A DNA stretch of 64,000 bases from GCA-003244245 sp035606945 (GTDB taxonomy: Bacteria; Actinomycetota; Actinomycetes; Mycobacteriales; Pseudonocardiaceae), in the NCBI GenBank assembly GCA_035606945.1, contig DATNDR010000005.1, positions 252,357 through 316,356 of the forward strand. Direction: 5' to 3'. This document shows, piece after piece, positions 25,106 to 33,935 of the stretch (positions are counted from its first letter, which is position 1; the number at the start of each line of letters is the position of its first letter). A model generated the notes under the pieces. The model saw only the letters and a program-made list of their open reading frames with translations. It made no database searches and had not been told where the DNA came from. Made by a program: the position numbers and the translations under genes.

Positions 25106-26794
25106 TCACACCGCGCAGTTGTAGATCAGCGGGAGTGAGCCGTCACGCTGGCGCAGCGTGAGGAATAGCTCTACCGCGCGACGCTTGGCCTCGGCCATGC
25201 TGATATCGGGCCCGGCGAGCAACATGTCGGGCGAGGTGTCGACGTCGGCGCCAGCGGGGTGCCAATGCCAGCCATCAGCCGTGACGGTCAGCTCCGGCAC
25301 GGTGTTGTCGGTGTCGATGGCCACCCCGTCGGCGGAGTGTCCTCGCTTGACCAACGGCCGCACCGCGAAGTCCGCACCGCGGATGCCCTTGCCGGCCAGC
25401 AGCGCGCGCAGTGGCTCGACCTCGGCGCCGTTCTGCGGCGTCTCGGTCATCCCGACCCGCACCGGCAGGCCCAGCGACAGCGCCACATCGAGGCCGGCCA
25501 TCGCCTTGGCCCACGCGCCGGGTCCCCGGTTGGTGTCATGGAACGACGGCTGCGCGCTGTCCAGCGAGGTCTGCAAGATCAGCCGGGGGCAGCCGGTCAG
25601 GCGCTCCAGCTGGGTACGCCGCCAGCCCTGATACAGCATGGCGTTGGTCAGGCACACCACGTCGAGCCGCTCGGTGGCGTAAATCAGCATGTCCACGAGG
25701 TCACGTTCGAGAAAGGGCTCGCCGCCGGTGACATACAGCTCGGTGAAGCCCTCCTCGACCGCCTCGTCGACCAGCTCGCGGAACCGGGCCAGGCCCAGTG
25801 ACCGGCGCCGAGCCTGCGGGGACGAGGCGACCGAGCAGTAGCTGCAGGCCAGGTTGCAGTGGAAGTTGGTGTAGATCCACAGCCGGGACGGGAACAGCGC
25901 CGAGCCGAACAGTGGCAGCACCGGAACTCCGTCGTCCGGGATCTCCGGGGTGAAGCCCCAGGAGACCTGCTCGCCGGCGAAGTCGGGCATCGCCGACTTG
26001 TAGAGCTGGAACCGGCCCCGGGAGCGCTCCGCGGGCGGCACGACTTCCAGGCAGGTGGTCCACCATCCGGTTTCCACGGTCTGGGTGAACGCCTCCGGGA
26101 GCCCGGCAGCGCGCATCGAGGCGGCGTGTGAGCGCCAGTCGTAGTCCAGGGCCACCAGCTCGGCGGTGGCTCGCGGAGTTGCTGAGCCGGCGGCGACCTC
26201 GAGCAGGGCGTACCAGACGTGCCGACCACCGTCGTTGGCCGGTCGGCCGAGTACCCCGACGTTGACCACCAGGGTTTCCCCGAAGCGCCTGATCCAGGGC
26301 AGCCCGGAGTGCGTGCAGCAGATCACGTCCGCGCCGGATGCGTCGATCCGCAGCCGGTGCAGCTCGCCGGGTAGCGATTCCCACCAGAAGTCGTTGACGG
26401 CCAGCGTCGAGCCGTGCACCAGGTGCACCGCTACCCCGTCGACGGTTTCTCGATGCTCGGTGGGCAGAGTCCGCATCCAGGCCGCGAACTCCGCGGAGGT
26501 GTGCCGCAGGGTGTAGTCGTAGGCGATCGCGGCATAGGCGTTGTCCTCGTCGTCGGCGTACCCGCAGCCGCAATCCGGGTCCCCGCGGCCGATGGCCAGC
26601 TCGTAATTACCGGCGATGCACTCGACGCCGTGGTCGAGCAGCAACGGCCAGATCGCCTCCGGTTCGGCCCCGTAGGCACCGAAATCACCCAGGCACCACA
26701 ACCGCTGAGCACCACGTGCCTGTGCGTCGCGAAGGAAAGCCCGCAATGCGTACGGGTTGGAGTAGGTGCCTCCGCACAGCGCCCACCTCGTCAT
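25106..26794 (-). CDS. Metallophosphoesterase-like / radical SAM fusion protein
   Basis: A 562-residue two-domain protein. Residues 1-245 follow the calcineurin-like phosphoesterase plan (YfcE type): CLGDFGAYGAEP (G36-D37), AGNYELA (N63), LVHGST (H127) and CTHSGLP (H162). The first metal motif, normally DxHGN, reads GGTYSNP, and GNHD reads GNYE, so the metal site looks degraded. Residues about 300-562 are a radical SAM domain with C313, C317 and C320 (CNLACSYC), then VTGGEPFLERDLV, which binds the SAM amino group, and LQTSLDSAQ. The C-terminus is IYNCAV. It diverges from a second radical SAM gene 143 bases away. Substrate unknown; a modification enzyme with a ligand-binding phosphoesterase-like domain is a reasonable guess. 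Confidence 0.8.
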   Translation of the reverse strand: MTRWALCGGTYSNPYALRAFLRDAQARGAQRLWCLGDFGAYGAEPEAIWPLLLDHGVECIAGNYELAIGRGDPDCGCGYADDEDNAYAAIAYDYTLRHTSAEFAAWMRTLPTEHRETVDGVAVHLVHGSTLAVNDFWWESLPGELHRLRIDASGADVICCTHSGLPWIRRFGETLVVNVGVLGRPANDGGRHVWYALLEVAAGSATPRATAELVALDYDWRSHAASMRAAGLPEAFTQTVETGWWTTCLEVVPPAERSRGRFQLYKSAMPDFAGEQVSWGFTPEIPDDGVPVLPLFGSALFPSRLWIYTNFHCNLACSYCSVASSPQARRRSLGLARFRELVDEAVEEGFTELYVTGGEPFLERDLVDMLIYATERLDVVCLTNAMLYQGWRRTQLERLTGCPRLILQTSLDSAQPSFHDTNRGPGAWAKAMAGLDVALSLGLPVRVGMTETPQNGAEVEPLRALLAGKGIRGADFAVRPLVKRGHSADGVAIDTDNTVPELTVTADGWHWHPAGADVDTSPDMLLAGPDISMAEAKRRAVELFLTLRQRDGSLPLIYNCAV

Positions 26795-26901
26795 CGAAGT
26801 CTTGCTCCCTTGGTTCGCGACGTCTCGTGGGTGTTCTCACTTGGTGGGTGAACCGGTTCGCCTGCGGTCAGCGAAGGCATGAGATAGGCGCAGATCAGTT
26901 G

Positions 26902-26907
26902 TAGCCT
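26902..26907 (+). promoter_or_regulatory. Putative -10 box for radical SAM operon
   Basis: TAGCCT lies in the divergent gap, 10 bases before GTG 26917 and 31 before ATG 26938. It could drive the radical SAM, UGA-redoxin and reductase genes. Confidence 0.35.
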
Positions 26908-26937
26908 AATTCGACCGTGGCCGGGAAGGACGTCGCT

Positions 26938-28338
26938 ATGCGATTGATCGATATAGCGAGGCGGTGGGAACGCCGAACCCGGCCGGTCGATCCGGAATAC
27001 ACAACGGTGCTGCGCCGCCGCTGGGCGCAACTACCCGAACACGTCAAGACACCGGGCCAGTTCCTCGGCCGGCATGCGGTGGGCTGCGAGGGCACCCATG
27101 GGGTGTTCCCCCGGTGCAACCTGGCCTGCACGCCCTGCTACCACTCCCGCGACGCCAACCGGGTCCGGGTAGATGGAGCACACACCATCGCCGAGGTCGA
27201 CAAGCAGATGGCGCTGCTGCGCCGGCTGCGCGGGCCGCGAGCACATGCCCAGCTCATCGGCGGGGAGGTGACGCTGCTGGACCCGGATGATCACGCCGAG
27301 ACACTGCTGACGATGCGCCGGTACGGGCGCGAGCCGATGAGCATGTCCCACGGCGACTTCGACTACGACTACCTGGAGCGGCTGGCCCTCGACAAGCAGG
27401 GTCGCCCACGGCTGAAACGGATTTCCTTCGCCGGACATTTCGACATGATGATGTTCGGTCGGCGCGGTATCCCGCGAGCGAGCAGCGAGCGTGAGCTCAA
27501 CCCCCATCGCCAGCGTTTCGTCGATATGTTCCAGCGCCTGCGCGCCACGCACGGAGTGCACTCCTTCCTGGCGCACAACATGACGGTCACCCCGGCGAAC
27601 CTGGGCCAGGTCGCCGATCTGGTGCGGGACTGCCACGCGATGGGCTTTGGCATGTTCTCCTTCCAGCCGGCGGCCTTCGTCGGGGACAACCGGCGCTGGC
27701 ATGAGAATTACGAGCAGGTCGGAATGGATGAGGTCTGGCGGGAGATCGAGAAAGGCGCCGGGACCACACTGGACTACACCGTGATCCAGCACGGCGACCT
27801 ACGTTGCAACCGCGCCGCCTACGGCTTCTACGTCGGCGCCGAGTGGCACCCGTTCCTGTCCGGTGACCCGGGTGACCTCGCTGCCAGGGAGGCGTTCTTC
27901 CGTTACTTCGGGGAGACGAATTTCGCCGGGGTGGAACTGCCCGATGTGATCGGCAAGGTGGTGCGCACGATCGCGCGCCATCCGGTCGTCGCCCTGATCG
28001 CCCTCCAGTGGCTGGTGCGCCTCGTGCGCCGGGTGGGAGGTCTACGGACCCTGCTGCGCCACGGCGCGCGGCCGGTGTCGTTCGTGGTGCACCAGTTCAT
28101 GGACGCCACCGACGTCGCACCTGCGTGGGAGCTGATGAAACGCGGTGAGAAGGCCACCGACCCGCAGATTCTCGCCGCGCAGGAGCGGCTGGCGTCGTGC
28201 CACTACGCGATGGCACACCCGGAAAGCGGTGAGCTGGTCCCGGCCTGCGTGCAGCACTGCGTGCTGGACCCGGTCGAGAACATCGAGCTGAGCCGGTTGC
28301 TGCCTATCGTCGACGGCCCAGCGACCCGTGCCACGTGA
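26938..28338 (+). CDS. Radical SAM protein
   Basis: A 466-residue radical SAM enzyme. The 4Fe-4S motif is CNLACTPC (C60, C64, C67), preceded by an extra C50 and followed by QLIGGEVTLLDPDD, the GGE motif that binds SAM. Further Cys lie in DLRCNRA and in the last 60 residues (ASCHYAM, PACVQHC), a layout that could hold an auxiliary cluster. A hydrophobic stretch PVVALIALQWLVRLVRRVGG near residue 350 may bind membrane or a lipid substrate. ATG 26938 has AAGGA seven bases upstream; GTG 26917 is possible. Its last 11 bases overlap the start of the UGA-containing redoxin gene, so the two are translationally coupled. I do not know the substrate. Confidence 0.85.
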   Translation: MRLIDIARRWERRTRPVDPEYTTVLRRRWAQLPEHVKTPGQFLGRHAVGCEGTHGVFPRCNLACTPCYHSRDANRVRVDGAHTIAEVDKQMALLRRLRGPRAHAQLIGGEVTLLDPDDHAETLLTMRRYGREPMSMSHGDFDYDYLERLALDKQGRPRLKRISFAGHFDMMMFGRRGIPRASSERELNPHRQRFVDMFQRLRATHGVHSFLAHNMTVTPANLGQVADLVRDCHAMGFGMFSFQPAAFVGDNRRWHENYEQVGMDEVWREIEKGAGTTLDYTVIQHGDLRCNRAAYGFYVGAEWHPFLSGDPGDLAAREAFFRYFGETNFAGVELPDVIGKVVRTIARHPVVALIALQWLVRLVRRVGGLRTLLRHGARPVSFVVHQFMDATDVAPAWELMKRGEKATDPQILAAQERLASCHYAMAHPESGELVPACVQHCVLDPVENIELSRLLPIVDGPATRAT

Positions 28339-28906
28339 GGTCGACCGTCCGGTCCCGCTGGCCGGTCTGGTCTTACCCGACGCGCGCACTGGCCGTGCCG
28401 TGGATCTCGGCGCGTTGCCCGGCACTTATGTGCTCACCGCTATCCGGCACCGGTATTGACTGCCCTGTCAAGAGCACCTCGTGCAGGTGCGCGACCTCGC
28501 AGCCGGCTGCCCCATCGGGCTCATCGCCTGCGGGTTCAGCCCCCCGGCGGCGCTTGCCGCGCTCGCGGAACACCTGCGCTGGCCGGGGCTGTTCCTGGCC
28601 GATGAGCAACGCCGGCTCTATGCCCTGCTGGGGATGCGCCGCGCCACTCTGTGGCGGGTGTACTCGCCGCGAACGCTGGCCCACTACGTGCTCGCCGCAG
28701 CACGTGGGCGCCGTCTGCCGCGGCCGGTAGAGGACACCCGACAGATGGGCGGCGACGCGCTGGTGCGTGCCGGCATCGTCGTGCGCCGCTGGCTACCCCG
28801 CACCCCCGACGACCGCGTCCGCCCGGCACGCTTGCTGCACGCCACCGGCTGCTCCCCCGTTGGTCGCCCTTCAAGTACGGCCAACGCCCCGCAGCGCCGC
28901 TCATAA
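28328..28906 (+). CDS. Selenoprotein candidate: AhpC-TSA_2-like redoxin with in-frame UGA (U44-x-x-C47)
   Basis: Read through TGA 28457-28459, the frame gives 192 residues beginning VPREVDRPVPLAG and containing YVLTAIRHRY-U-LPCQEHLVQVRDL. In Prx-like2/AhpC-TSA_2 proteins the same place reads RHFGCPFCREH, so the UGA replaces the first, peroxidatic Cys of CxxC while the second Cys (C47) remains. The rest follows the family: GLFLADEQRRLYALLGMRR, RVYSPRTLAHY and QMGGDALV...TPDDR. A hairpin GCACCT-CGTGC-AGGTGC starts 14 bases after the UGA, with a G among the first two loop bases, as bacterial SECIS elements require. GTG 28328 overlaps the radical SAM gene; the MerA-like reductase follows. If UGA is not decoded, this is a broken gene with a 42-codon 5' piece. 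Confidence 0.75.
28474..28490 (+). promoter_or_regulatory. Candidate bacterial SECIS hairpin
   Basis: GCACCT (28474-28479) pairs perfectly with AGGTGC (28485-28490) around the 5-base loop CGTGC. The loop begins 20 bases after the UGA; known bacterial SECIS loops lie about 16-37 bases downstream and carry a G in the first two positions, which holds here (second base). Confidence 0.6.
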
Positions 28907-28943
28907 CGACGACCAACCCGCCCGCCGATCGGAGGCAACTCGC

Positions 28944-30353
28944 ATGGCGTCCTTCGACTACGACCTAGCGATCATCGGAGCGGGGTCGGGCGGGCTGACC
29001 GCTGCGCGGCTCGGCCGGTTCTTCGCCAAGCGGGTGGCATTGATCGACAAGGATCACCTCGGGGGCGATTGCCTGAACTACGGCTGTGTTCCGAGCAAGG
29101 CACTGATCAAGGCGTCCCGGGTGGCGCACGAGGCCGCCACCGCGCGGCGGTGGGGACTGTCCGCGCAGCGGGATCCCACGGATCTCGGTGCGGTCAACGC
29201 CCGGGTACACCAGGCCATCACCGACATCGGCAAACTGGACAGCGCCGAGGTGCTCTCCGAGCTCGGCCCCGATGTCCTGCTGGGCGGCGCGACCTTTCGC
29301 GATCCCCACACGCTGCGGGTAGGCGATCGGGACATCACCGCCAAGTACATCCTGATCGCGTCGGGTAGCCGCCCGGCGGTGCCTGACATCGACGGGCTGG
29401 CCGAGGCCGGCTATCTCACCAACGAGGACGTCTTCGACCTGAGCAAGCTGCCGAGCCGGCTCGCGGTGATCGGCGGCGGGCCGATCGGCGTGGAACTGGC
29501 GCAGGCGTTGCACCGGCTGGGGTCCGCAGTGACCATCGTGCAACGCGGAGCGCACCTGATCCCCCGCGATGACGGCGACATGATCGACATACTGGAGCGC
29601 CAGTTCGTCGACGAGGGCATCGACGTACGAATCAACACCCATCCCACCGCGGTCCGCCGAACAGGTGGGGACCTGCTACTCACCCTCGGTGCTGACCCGT
29701 TACGGGTGGATGCGATCTTGTGCGCAGTCGGCAGGGTACCCAATGTGGAAGGGCTCGGGCTCGATGCTGCCGGTGTCACCACCAACGACCGGGGCATCCG
29801 CGTCAACGACCTGCTGCAGACCAGCCAGTCGCACGTCTACGCCGTCGGGGACGTGGCCGGCGGCCCCGCGTTCACCCACTACGCCGGCCACCAGGCCGCC
29901 CATGCGGTCCGCAATATCTTCGTCCCGATCAGGGCGGCCTTCTCCCCCGGGCACCTACCGTGGGTAACCTTCACCGATCCAGAGATCGCGCACGTCGGCC
30001 GGACCGAAGCGCAGGTACGGGCCAGCGGGGACACCTGCGAGGTCATCCGGTTCCCCTACAGCCACAACGAGCGTGCCGTGACCGAGGCGGACACCGTCGG
30101 TCTGATGAAGTTCCTCATCGACGGCAAGCGCCGCCTGATCGGAGCGCACATCGCCGGGCACTGCGCCGGCGAGATGATCAATGAGCTGACCTTGGCGATG
30201 AACAACGACCTCACCGTCGATGCGATCATCGGCTCGATCCACGCCTACCCGACCTACTCCTTCGCGATCCCGATCGCCCTCTACGACTACGTGCTCACGC
30301 ACAATCCGAGCGCCGCAGCCAAAGTCGGCCGTTTCCTGTCCCGGCTGACCTAG
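28944..30353 (+). CDS. MerA-like FAD-dependent disulfide oxidoreductase
   Basis: A 469-residue class I pyridine nucleotide-disulfide reductase. FAD motif IIGAGSGGLTAARLG (10-24), redox-active disulfide GGDCLNYGCVPSKALI (C43, C48), NAD(P) motif AVIGGGPIGVELAQAL, FAD loop HVYAVGDVAGG and dimer-domain HAYPTYS, whose His is the catalytic base. It lacks the N-terminal HMA domain and the C-terminal vicinal Cys pair needed by true mercuric reductases, so it more likely reduces a thiol/selenol partner. The ATG is preceded by GGAGG. It lies 37 bases after the UGA-redoxin gene on the same strand, making it the natural electron donor of that redoxin. That partnership is inference. Confidence 0.88.
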   Translation: MASFDYDLAIIGAGSGGLTAARLGRFFAKRVALIDKDHLGGDCLNYGCVPSKALIKASRVAHEAATARRWGLSAQRDPTDLGAVNARVHQAITDIGKLDSAEVLSELGPDVLLGGATFRDPHTLRVGDRDITAKYILIASGSRPAVPDIDGLAEAGYLTNEDVFDLSKLPSRLAVIGGGPIGVELAQALHRLGSAVTIVQRGAHLIPRDDGDMIDILERQFVDEGIDVRINTHPTAVRRTGGDLLLTLGADPLRVDAILCAVGRVPNVEGLGLDAAGVTTNDRGIRVNDLLQTSQSHVYAVGDVAGGPAFTHYAGHQAAHAVRNIFVPIRAAFSPGHLPWVTFTDPEIAHVGRTEAQVRASGDTCEVIRFPYSHNERAVTEADTVGLMKFLIDGKRRLIGAHIAGHCAGEMINELTLAMNNDLTVDAIIGSIHAYPTYSFAIPIALYDYVLTHNPSAAAKVGRFLSRLT

Positions 30354-30420
30354 CCGGCTGCCCAGGATGGCGCCCCCCGCCGATCGGCACCGGCCGTGCG
30401 CGGCCGGGGAGATGACCGTC

Positions 30421-30426
30421 TAATCT
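30421..30426 (+). promoter_or_regulatory. Putative -10 box, leaderless DUF6398-like gene
   Basis: TAATCT ends six bases before GTG 30433, with no Shine-Dalgarno sequence between. Confidence 0.5.
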
Positions 30427-30432
30427 GCCGGG

Positions 30433-32214
30433 GTGTCCAAGCGAACGCGACGCGACAAGCGCCGTCCTGCGAAGGGACGGCCGGGCCACGGCAGGCCTAC
30501 TCAGCGGCGTGGCTCCCCGGATGAGCCCGACCTGATGGCAGATGTCGCCACCGCCATCACCGAGGACCAACCACTCCTACTGCTATCCCTGGCCAGCTCG
30601 CTGCTCTCAGCGCTTGAGCCGCGCCGTCCCAACCCGTTCGAAGTGGCGTCCGAACCCGACCTGCCCAGCCGCGACGAGTTGGTGCGGATCTTCCTCGACG
30701 TGGACGTGCTGGAGACCTCCGCCCTGCTCGCGGTGATCGCCGAGCTGTCCGGCGACGACATCACGCGCCGCCGGATCCGCCGGGAGATCGTCGAACGGGC
30801 GCACGCACTGCCTGGGTGGCTCACCGACCTGCACCGGACCACCGTCGAGCGAGTTGTCGAGATGGTGCACGTGCTCGGCGACGGCGACAACATCATGATC
30901 GGCTTGCGCCTGCCGGGCGGTTATGCCTTGTCGATCGTGGTCTACATCGATCACAACATGGGCACGCTGGTCAAAGACGCGTTCGTGGTCCCCGAGCCGC
31001 TGGATGAGCTGATCGAGCACATGCGCATCGCCGCCGGCGGCGGCCCGGACACCACCTGGGCGGACCTGGCTCCCGCCGACGCTCGAGTCCGGATCCGGGA
31101 GGCGATCGAGCGGGGGGCCATCACCTTCCCGCCGTGCGAGACCGACTCCTGGCCCGCCTGCCAGCCACTCGTCGAGTGGGCCCTCGGCATGCTGCCCACC
31201 GGCGGCAAGGGCTACCGGCGGCCGAGCTGGGGCAGCGACCGGTTGCGCAAGCTCACCGATCGCTTCTTCGCCTCCTCATACGCGGCTGGACTCGACGATG
31301 CCGACCATCGCAGCTTGCTCGAATCGGTGCTGTGGTTCGGCACCGACTACGGGCCGGGCGACCCCCTTCGCTGGAGCCCGGTGGCGGTCGAGATCCTGCT
31401 GATCGACTGGATCCCCCGCAAAATCGTGGCCGACGTGGCTTACCTGACCAAGGCGCCCGAACTGCTCCGCGCCTTCATCCGGTTCTGCCACCACGAACGC
31501 AAGATCCGGCCGGCGCTCACCGACGAGACCCTCGCCGCGGTCGATGAGTACGAGCCGGAATACCAGCAGATCATCGCCGCACCGCGGCCACAGGGGCCGG
31601 CTGCGCTGCTGGCCGCGATGGGGGCGATGGGCGCGTTGCACCCCGATGGCCCGTGGCCGGATGCCGAGGGCGAGCTGCCCGGCGTCGGCGAGATCATGCT
31701 CGACTCGCTGCGTCGTGCCGTTGGCGGCGAGGACGCCCTGGCGGCGCTCGACGACACCCCGCTGCCCGATGAACCCTTCGACTGGCAGCCGATCCCGGCC
31801 GACGTCCACCAGCGGGTGGCTGAGGTACTCGCGCTGCTCGATCGCTGCTGCGACGAGCGGCTGGATCTGGAATATCGCACGGCATGCCGGCGGGTGCTCA
31901 GCCGTGCCGCCGCCGAGGACCCGGAGATCTTCCGTCGCCGCGGCCGGGCGGAGACCGCCGCCGGAGCGATCTGCTGGATCATCGGCAAGGCCAACGACCT
32001 ATTCAGCCCTGCAATGCCGGTCAAAGACATCATGCACTTCTTCGGGATCAGCCAGGGCAGCGTCTCGCAACGCAGCGAGGCTTTCCTGCGCGCCATCGGC
32101 GTCGACCCAGCCGACCGGTTCGGGACCATGGACCTCGGCTGTCCCGACTACCTCACCTCGACCCGCCGCACGGAGATCATCACGCTGCGCGACCACTACC
32201 GGGCGATGGTGTAA
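30433..32214 (+). CDS. Large hypothetical protein with C-terminal DUF6398-like domain
   Basis: A 593-residue soluble protein with a basic N-terminus (SKRTRRDKRRPAKGRPGHGR) that could bind nucleic acid or ribosomes. Most of its length is unfamiliar and helix-rich. The last 110 residues (YRTACRRVLSRAAAEDPEIF, AAGAICWIIGKANDLF, VKDIMHFFGISQGSVSQRSEAF) have the cyclin-like helical pattern of DUF6398, with an HTH-like FFGISQGSVSQRS. Start GTG 30433 follows a -10 box directly. Its stop lies in an overlap with the convergent methyltransferase gene. No functional claim is warranted beyond possible nucleic-acid contact. Confidence 0.7.
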   Translation: MSKRTRRDKRRPAKGRPGHGRPTQRRGSPDEPDLMADVATAITEDQPLLLLSLASSLLSALEPRRPNPFEVASEPDLPSRDELVRIFLDVDVLETSALLAVIAELSGDDITRRRIRREIVERAHALPGWLTDLHRTTVERVVEMVHVLGDGDNIMIGLRLPGGYALSIVVYIDHNMGTLVKDAFVVPEPLDELIEHMRIAAGGGPDTTWADLAPADARVRIREAIERGAITFPPCETDSWPACQPLVEWALGMLPTGGKGYRRPSWGSDRLRKLTDRFFASSYAAGLDDADHRSLLESVLWFGTDYGPGDPLRWSPVAVEILLIDWIPRKIVADVAYLTKAPELLRAFIRFCHHERKIRPALTDETLAAVDEYEPEYQQIIAAPRPQGPAALLAAMGAMGALHPDGPWPDAEGELPGVGEIMLDSLRRAVGGEDALAALDDTPLPDEPFDWQPIPADVHQRVAEVLALLDRCCDERLDLEYRTACRRVLSRAAAEDPEIFRRRGRAETAAGAICWIIGKANDLFSPAMPVKDIMHFFGISQGSVSQRSEAFLRAIGVDPADRFGTMDLGCPDYLTSTRRTEIITLRDHYRAMV

Positions 32215-33935
32215 TAGTTCTCGATCTCATGGCCCACCGCGGCGTCATCGTGGCGGGCCCAGTCGAGCAGGGTGGCGCGGTCCGGCAACGGCATCGCGGA
32301 CAACTCGTAGGCCGACACCGCCACGGATCCGGTCAGGCACCGATAGAGCCGGTCGAAGGCAGCCGATTTCAATAACAACATCAACAGCCGGGCGGTGAGC
32401 GGCGAGTGCGCATCGAGGCACGTCAGGACGTTGACGTGGTTCTCCACGACAACGCGGCCACCCCATCGGGCAAGGCAGCCGGCGTCCAGCTCGGCGGCGA
32501 TCAGGCGCCGAGGTTGCTCCGGCGCGGTAGTCCGCGCAACCAGCAGCGCCGGGCGATCCAGGACGAGTGCGCGGTCGTCATCTGGACCCAGCGCAAGCCA
32601 CCGCTGCGGCTGCCGGATTCGCGCGCACCGCAGGGTCCCATCCTCAAGGTCGGCCGCCCACACGATGGTGACGCTGCCATCACGGCGATGCGCTGAGATG
32701 CGGTCCTTGGCACGGTTCCACACCAGCGGCCCGGTGCTGACCCGCCAGCCGTAGTCGGGCAGCCGGGCGTGCAGGGTCGCGGCGCGGCGCACCAGCGGCA
32801 CGTCGGACACCTCGCGCGGCAACGGCCAGGGCAGGTCGGGCCGCGACGGCGGGCGCGCCGAACCGATCCACGCCCGGGTCGGCTGCCCATTGACGGCAAG
32901 AGCGGCACAGTGAACCTCACGCGGCGCCACGCCGTGCACAAAGCTGGCCAGCACCGTCTCCTGGAGGACCCCGGTGGAGAAGACATCGGTGCGCTCGCGC
33001 ACGTAGGTGACCTGATCCAAGGGTGCCTCGGCTGCGAGGTGCGCTCTGAGTCGCTGGAAGTAACAGCCACCCAACCACCCTGCGGGCACCAGCGCCGCGA
33101 GTACCCCACCAGGTTTGAGTTGGGCAGCCCCGGCCGCCATGAACAACGCATACCGGTTGGCATGGCCATACACGACATGGGCCCAACGCAGCCGCTCGTG
33201 ATCGTCAAGACGGATGCGGCCATACGGCGGGTTCATCAGCACCGCGGCGGCCCGTCGTTCGCGCGCCGCCAAGCCGTCAGCGACGTGCAGCAGCGCCGGC
33301 AGCGGGGCTGGATATCGCTGCTGAGCTGAGGACAGCTGCGCCCACCAGGGCAGCAGGACCGAGGCCAGCGCGACGTTGCCCAACCACACCGCCGCCTCGT
33401 CGAGATCACAACCGCCGACCGCGCGAGCCACCCCTGCCACCACGTCAAGCTCAGTGCAGGCGCGCAGCCAGGATCGCAAGGGCGGTAGCAGCAGCGCACC
33501 CGCCCCGCAGGCCGGGTCGAAGACCAGCCCGTCAACCCGGCCGCCGGCAGTGGCCTGAGCCTGCTCCCACAACGCCGTGGCCAGGACGGGCGGGGTGTTG
33601 TGGCGACCGGTGTGACTGCGCAGGGACGGCTCCAGGGCGGTCACATATGCGTCCCCAAGCTGTTCGGGTGTCGCGTCGAGGAGGTCCAGCCGGGGCTGCG
33701 CCCGTGACAGCGCCAGTTCGATGGGCGGTGTTGCCGCGACAGAGTGTTCAACGTCGAGGCATGCGCCGCGCAGCCCCAGCTCCGCCGCCCGGCGTGCCCA
33801 CCAGGCGGGCACGGTCGCGAGCACGCCGGCAGCGCGATCCGCTAGGGAGCTGCCAGCCGGCAATAACGGTCCACGGCGACCGCGGTTCGGGCTGGATGTG
33901 CAACCCGTATCGGGACGGCCTCTGACACTAACCAC
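32196..33935 (-). CDS. Adenine-specific DNA methyltransferase, Eco57I/N6-type
   Basis: A protein of about 579 residues. Motif I is VFDPACGAGALLLPPL (SAM binding) and motif IV is VLMNPPYGRIRL, the NPPY of N6-adenine methyltransferases; KPGGVLAALVPAGWLGG and YVRERTDVFSTGVLQETVLASF follow in the order of gamma-class enzymes. After residue 380 is a likely target-recognition region. The frame runs to 34166, but its upstream part is the out-of-frame shadow of the MoaD-like gene, so the start is placed at GTG 33935, which overlaps the moaD-like stop by 8 bases. No restriction nuclease gene is adjacent. Its coupling to a MoaD-like and a BNR-repeat gene is odd. Confidence 0.8.
   Translation of the reverse strand: MVSVRGRPDTGCTSSPNRGRRGPLLPAGSSLADRAAGVLATVPAWWARRAAELGLRGACLDVEHSVAATPPIELALSRAQPRLDLLDATPEQLGDAYVTALEPSLRSHTGRHNTPPVLATALWEQAQATAGGRVDGLVFDPACGAGALLLPPLRSWLRACTELDVVAGVARAVGGCDLDEAAVWLGNVALASVLLPWWAQLSSAQQRYPAPLPALLHVADGLAARERRAAAVLMNPPYGRIRLDDHERLRWAHVVYGHANRYALFMAAGAAQLKPGGVLAALVPAGWLGGCYFQRLRAHLAAEAPLDQVTYVRERTDVFSTGVLQETVLASFVHGVAPREVHCAALAVNGQPTRAWIGSARPPSRPDLPWPLPREVSDVPLVRRAATLHARLPDYGWRVSTGPLVWNRAKDRISAHRRDGSVTIVWAADLEDGTLRCARIRQPQRWLALGPDDDRALVLDRPALLVARTTAPEQPRRLIAAELDAGCLARWGGRVVVENHVNVLTCLDAHSPLTARLLMLLLKSAAFDRLYRCLTGSVAVSAYELSAMPLPDRATLLDWARHDDAAVGHEIENYYTIAR

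Noticed and set aside
25020..25108. Possible second Sec codon: the fusion protein ends NCAV followed by TGA, giving a CxxU if read through
   Set aside because: The read-through sequence is Arg/Ala-rich with no family match, and no convincing SECIS hairpin lies at the right distance; TGA is most likely the true stop.
28944..30353. Mercuric reductase MerA
   Set aside because: No HMA domain and no C-terminal Cys pair; the neighbours are not mer genes.
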